From an uncultured Porphyromonadaceae bacterium (GTDB lineage: Bacteria; Bacteroidota; Bacteroidia; Bacteroidales; Coprobacteraceae), in the NCBI GenBank assembly GCA_900545915.1, contig URAV01000042.1, positions 1 to 26,287 of the forward strand: a stretch of DNA of 26,287 nucleotides. The letters run 5' to 3'. Numbering within the stretch: position 1 is the first letter of the stretch; each line of letters opens with the position of its first letter. Positions 24,769-26,287 of this stretch are shown here, piece by piece. A program made the translations under genes and the position numbers. The notes under the pieces are model-generated. The model saw nothing but the letters and a program-made list of their open reading frames with translations. It did no database searches and was not told the DNA's origin.

Positions 24769-26019
24769 TTACTCCTTTTTCCCTTTAGAGTTAGAAGCTG
24801 ATATAAACTGGACTGTCGGTTTTAATTTTCCTTTGACGTTTATCCATAAGTGAGGATGTGTTTGTTTCAGGGCTATTATCGCACATACAAAAGAACATGC
24901 AGAACACAAGAAAAATATTAATCCTGTGGTTGGAAGAATGTCGCCTATGCTGACAAGAGGGGATACGATACCGCCGAACGCAAACCCTGTAGCTCCGAAT
25001 AATGCAGAGGCTGTACCTGAATTTTGACGCTCGCTATCCATTGCTAAAGTTGTAGAAGCCGTAAAGGTAAGTCCCATGGTAAAGAGCAAGAAGAACAACA
25101 GCGTTTCATAAATAATGAAAGAACAATTATTGCTAAGAGCGATAAATTCGATTGCCGAGAAAATGACCATTCCTATACAACCAAAGAAAATGGCATGTTC
25201 GGGACTTTTAAATTTTATAGATAATGCTGCTGCTATTCCGATGGATAATGCGTTTATTCCAAAAAACAGACTGAATGTAAAGGCTGAGAAGCCGTAATGT
25301 TGTTGCATGATAAAAGGTGATGAAGATATGTTGGCGAATAATACCCCCATGGCAAATCCCATTTGGAGAACATAGAAAACATAACGACGATTATGTAGTA
25401 TTTTTCCGAATCCCCATAATAATCCTTTGATGTTCTCCTGTTTTCTGTTCGATTTAGGTAGAGATTCTTTAAAACGAAAATTTCCGATCAGAAGGATGAT
25501 ACCGATGATTAATAGTATTATAAAAATACCTTTCCAGCCGATAGAATCAGTTAGAAATCCGCCTAATACCGGAGATGCAACCGGAGCTATACCGTTGATC
25601 GCTCCGATGATAGCCATGGCTTTTGCCAGATCTTGTCCCGAAAATTTATCGGTAGCTACTGACCGGGAAATGACAATACCTCCCGATCCAGCTATACCTT
25701 GCAATAAGCGGAAAGCAATAAAGCTTTCTATGTTCGGTGAGAAAATACAGAATACGGTTGAAACGATAAAAAGTAACATGGAAATAAGCAATAGTGGTCG
25801 TCGTCCGTATTTATCGCTTAACGGGCCGAAAAAAATCTGCCCGATCGCTAATCCGATCATACTCGATGTGAGTCCGAGTTGTACCATTGACGAATTTGTA
25901 TCGAAATATCCTGTCATAGTCGGAAGACTCGGTAAATACATATCGGTTACCAAAGGACCGAAAGCTGTAAGAGCTCCTAACAAAATCAATAAAAATGCTT
26001 TAGAATTATTCTCTTTCAT
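24769..26019 (-). CDS. Bcr/CflA-type multidrug MFS transporter
   Basis: Inner-membrane drug/proton antiporter of 416 residues with about 12 hydrophobic segments. TDMYLPSLP (25-33) in TM1 is the Bcr/CflA hallmark, and GPLSDKYGRRPLL (65-77) is MFS motif A between TM2 and TM3. RLLQGIAGSGGIVISRSVATD (motif B, about 104-124) and the PVASPVLGGFL stretch in TM5 (motif C) follow. Relatives export bicyclomycin, chloramphenicol or other compounds such as cysteine; the substrate here is unknown. The ATG at 26019 is preceded by AGGAG at 26026-26030, an unusually good Shine-Dalgarno for this group. Confidence 0.93.
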   Translation of the reverse strand: MKENNSKAFLLILLGALTAFGPLVTDMYLPSLPTMTGYFDTNSSMVQLGLTSSMIGLAIGQIFFGPLSDKYGRRPLLLISMLLFIVSTVFCIFSPNIESFIAFRLLQGIAGSGGIVISRSVATDKFSGQDLAKAMAIIGAINGIAPVASPVLGGFLTDSIGWKGIFIILLIIGIILLIGNFRFKESLPKSNRKQENIKGLLWGFGKILHNRRYVFYVLQMGFAMGVLFANISSSPFIMQQHYGFSAFTFSLFFGINALSIGIAAALSIKFKSPEHAIFFGCIGMVIFSAIEFIALSNNCSFIIYETLLFFLLFTMGLTFTASTTLAMDSERQNSGTASALFGATGFAFGGIVSPLVSIGDILPTTGLIFFLCSACSFVCAIIALKQTHPHLWINVKGKLKPTVQFISASNSKGKKE

Positions 26020-26049
26020 ATATTATCTCCTATTAATTAAAAACCATTG

Positions 26050-26057
26050 CAAAATTA
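26050..26057 (-). promoter_or_regulatory. -7 element of the MFS transporter gene
   Basis: TAATTTTG on the minus strand, 31 nt upstream of the ATG, fits TAnnTTTG. A Shine-Dalgarno-like AGGAG lies between it and the start codon. Confidence 0.55.
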
Positions 26058-26216
26058 CCAAGAATGTTTTGTCCGTGAGGAAAATATGTTACTTGTGTTA
26101 ACCTTTTTTTGTCAGAAATAACAAGATGTGGCTTTGACTTGTTTTTCTGTACAAAAGGTTATTGGGAGGGAAATAAAAGCCGGAGGAATCGATCTTTCGG
26201 CTTGAGGATATTGAGG

Positions 26217-26238
26217 TTTCAGAGCCTGTCTCAATTTT
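26217..26238 (-). repeat. 22-nt dispersed motif, copy 4
   Basis: Inverted copy with an intact GACAGGCTCT core and only two differences from the copy at 20944-20965. It lies in the non-coding right end of the window, which otherwise shows only a 6-bp hairpin (26177-26182 with 26198-26203). Confidence 0.5.
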
Positions 26239-26287
26239 GCTCGGGTCAGTTTTGAGAGTTTCTTTCGAGAATGTTTTTCTGTTTTTA

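Noticed and set aside
25427..26101. 224-residue plus-strand open frame antisense to the MFS transporter
   Set aside because: Shadow of the transporter's hydrophobic codons; composition (Ile, Pro, Asn, Met) is not protein-like, and there is no promoter.

Overview
The window reads as chromosomal DNA of a Bacteroidales bacterium. It is AT-rich. Most transcription units are preceded by the Bacteroidetes -7 element TAnnTTTG, in two clear cases with a correctly spaced TTG/TTTG -33 element, and Shine-Dalgarno sequences are mostly absent. Protein content also fits: an M49 peptidase with an HECLGH motif, a secreted GH2 enzyme and lipoprotein efflux adaptors. The genus cannot be fixed from sequence alone. 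Nineteen protein genes and one tRNA are supported; all but the GH2 enzyme and the tRNA lie on the minus strand.

Layout, in window order. (1) 20-4830: housekeeping block, with purA and a Fur-family regulator (probably co-transcribed from the fur promoter), an AlkD-like HEAT-repeat protein, and an exported dipeptidyl peptidase III; the last two have their own promoters. (2) 5079-12673: a CzcCBA-type metal efflux operon read outer-membrane factor, lipoprotein adaptor, RND pump, response regulator, histidine kinase. The pump carries the DFG-x3-D signature of divalent-cation pumps. (3) 12793-20633: a second envelope-spanning exporter, read TetR regulator, TolC-like factor, HlyD-like lipoprotein, two ABC ATPases, two ABC-2 permeases, AraC regulator. 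It matches the E. coli cecR-ybhGFSR layout, but the double-ATPase YbhF is split into two genes and a dedicated outer-membrane factor is added. A strong hairpin separates it from the metal operon. (4) 20961-24532: O-acetylhomoserine sulfhydrylase and a divergent secreted GH2 glycosidase. (5) 24586-26057: initiator tRNA-fMet with a textbook promoter and a 20-bp hairpin terminator shared with a convergent Bcr/CflA-type drug transporter.

About half of the window is efflux machinery (two complete tripartite systems and an MFS pump) with three local regulatory inputs (two-component, TetR, AraC). No mobile element, prophage, CRISPR array or clearly undescribed system was found. The points most worth a second look are: complementary degeneracy of the two split ABC ATPases, whose degenerate motifs predict one working and one dead ATP site; four identical stop-T-ATG junctions in that operon; a palindromic candidate operator for the TetR protein; and a 22-nt motif found four times, mostly between genes in the right-hand third.
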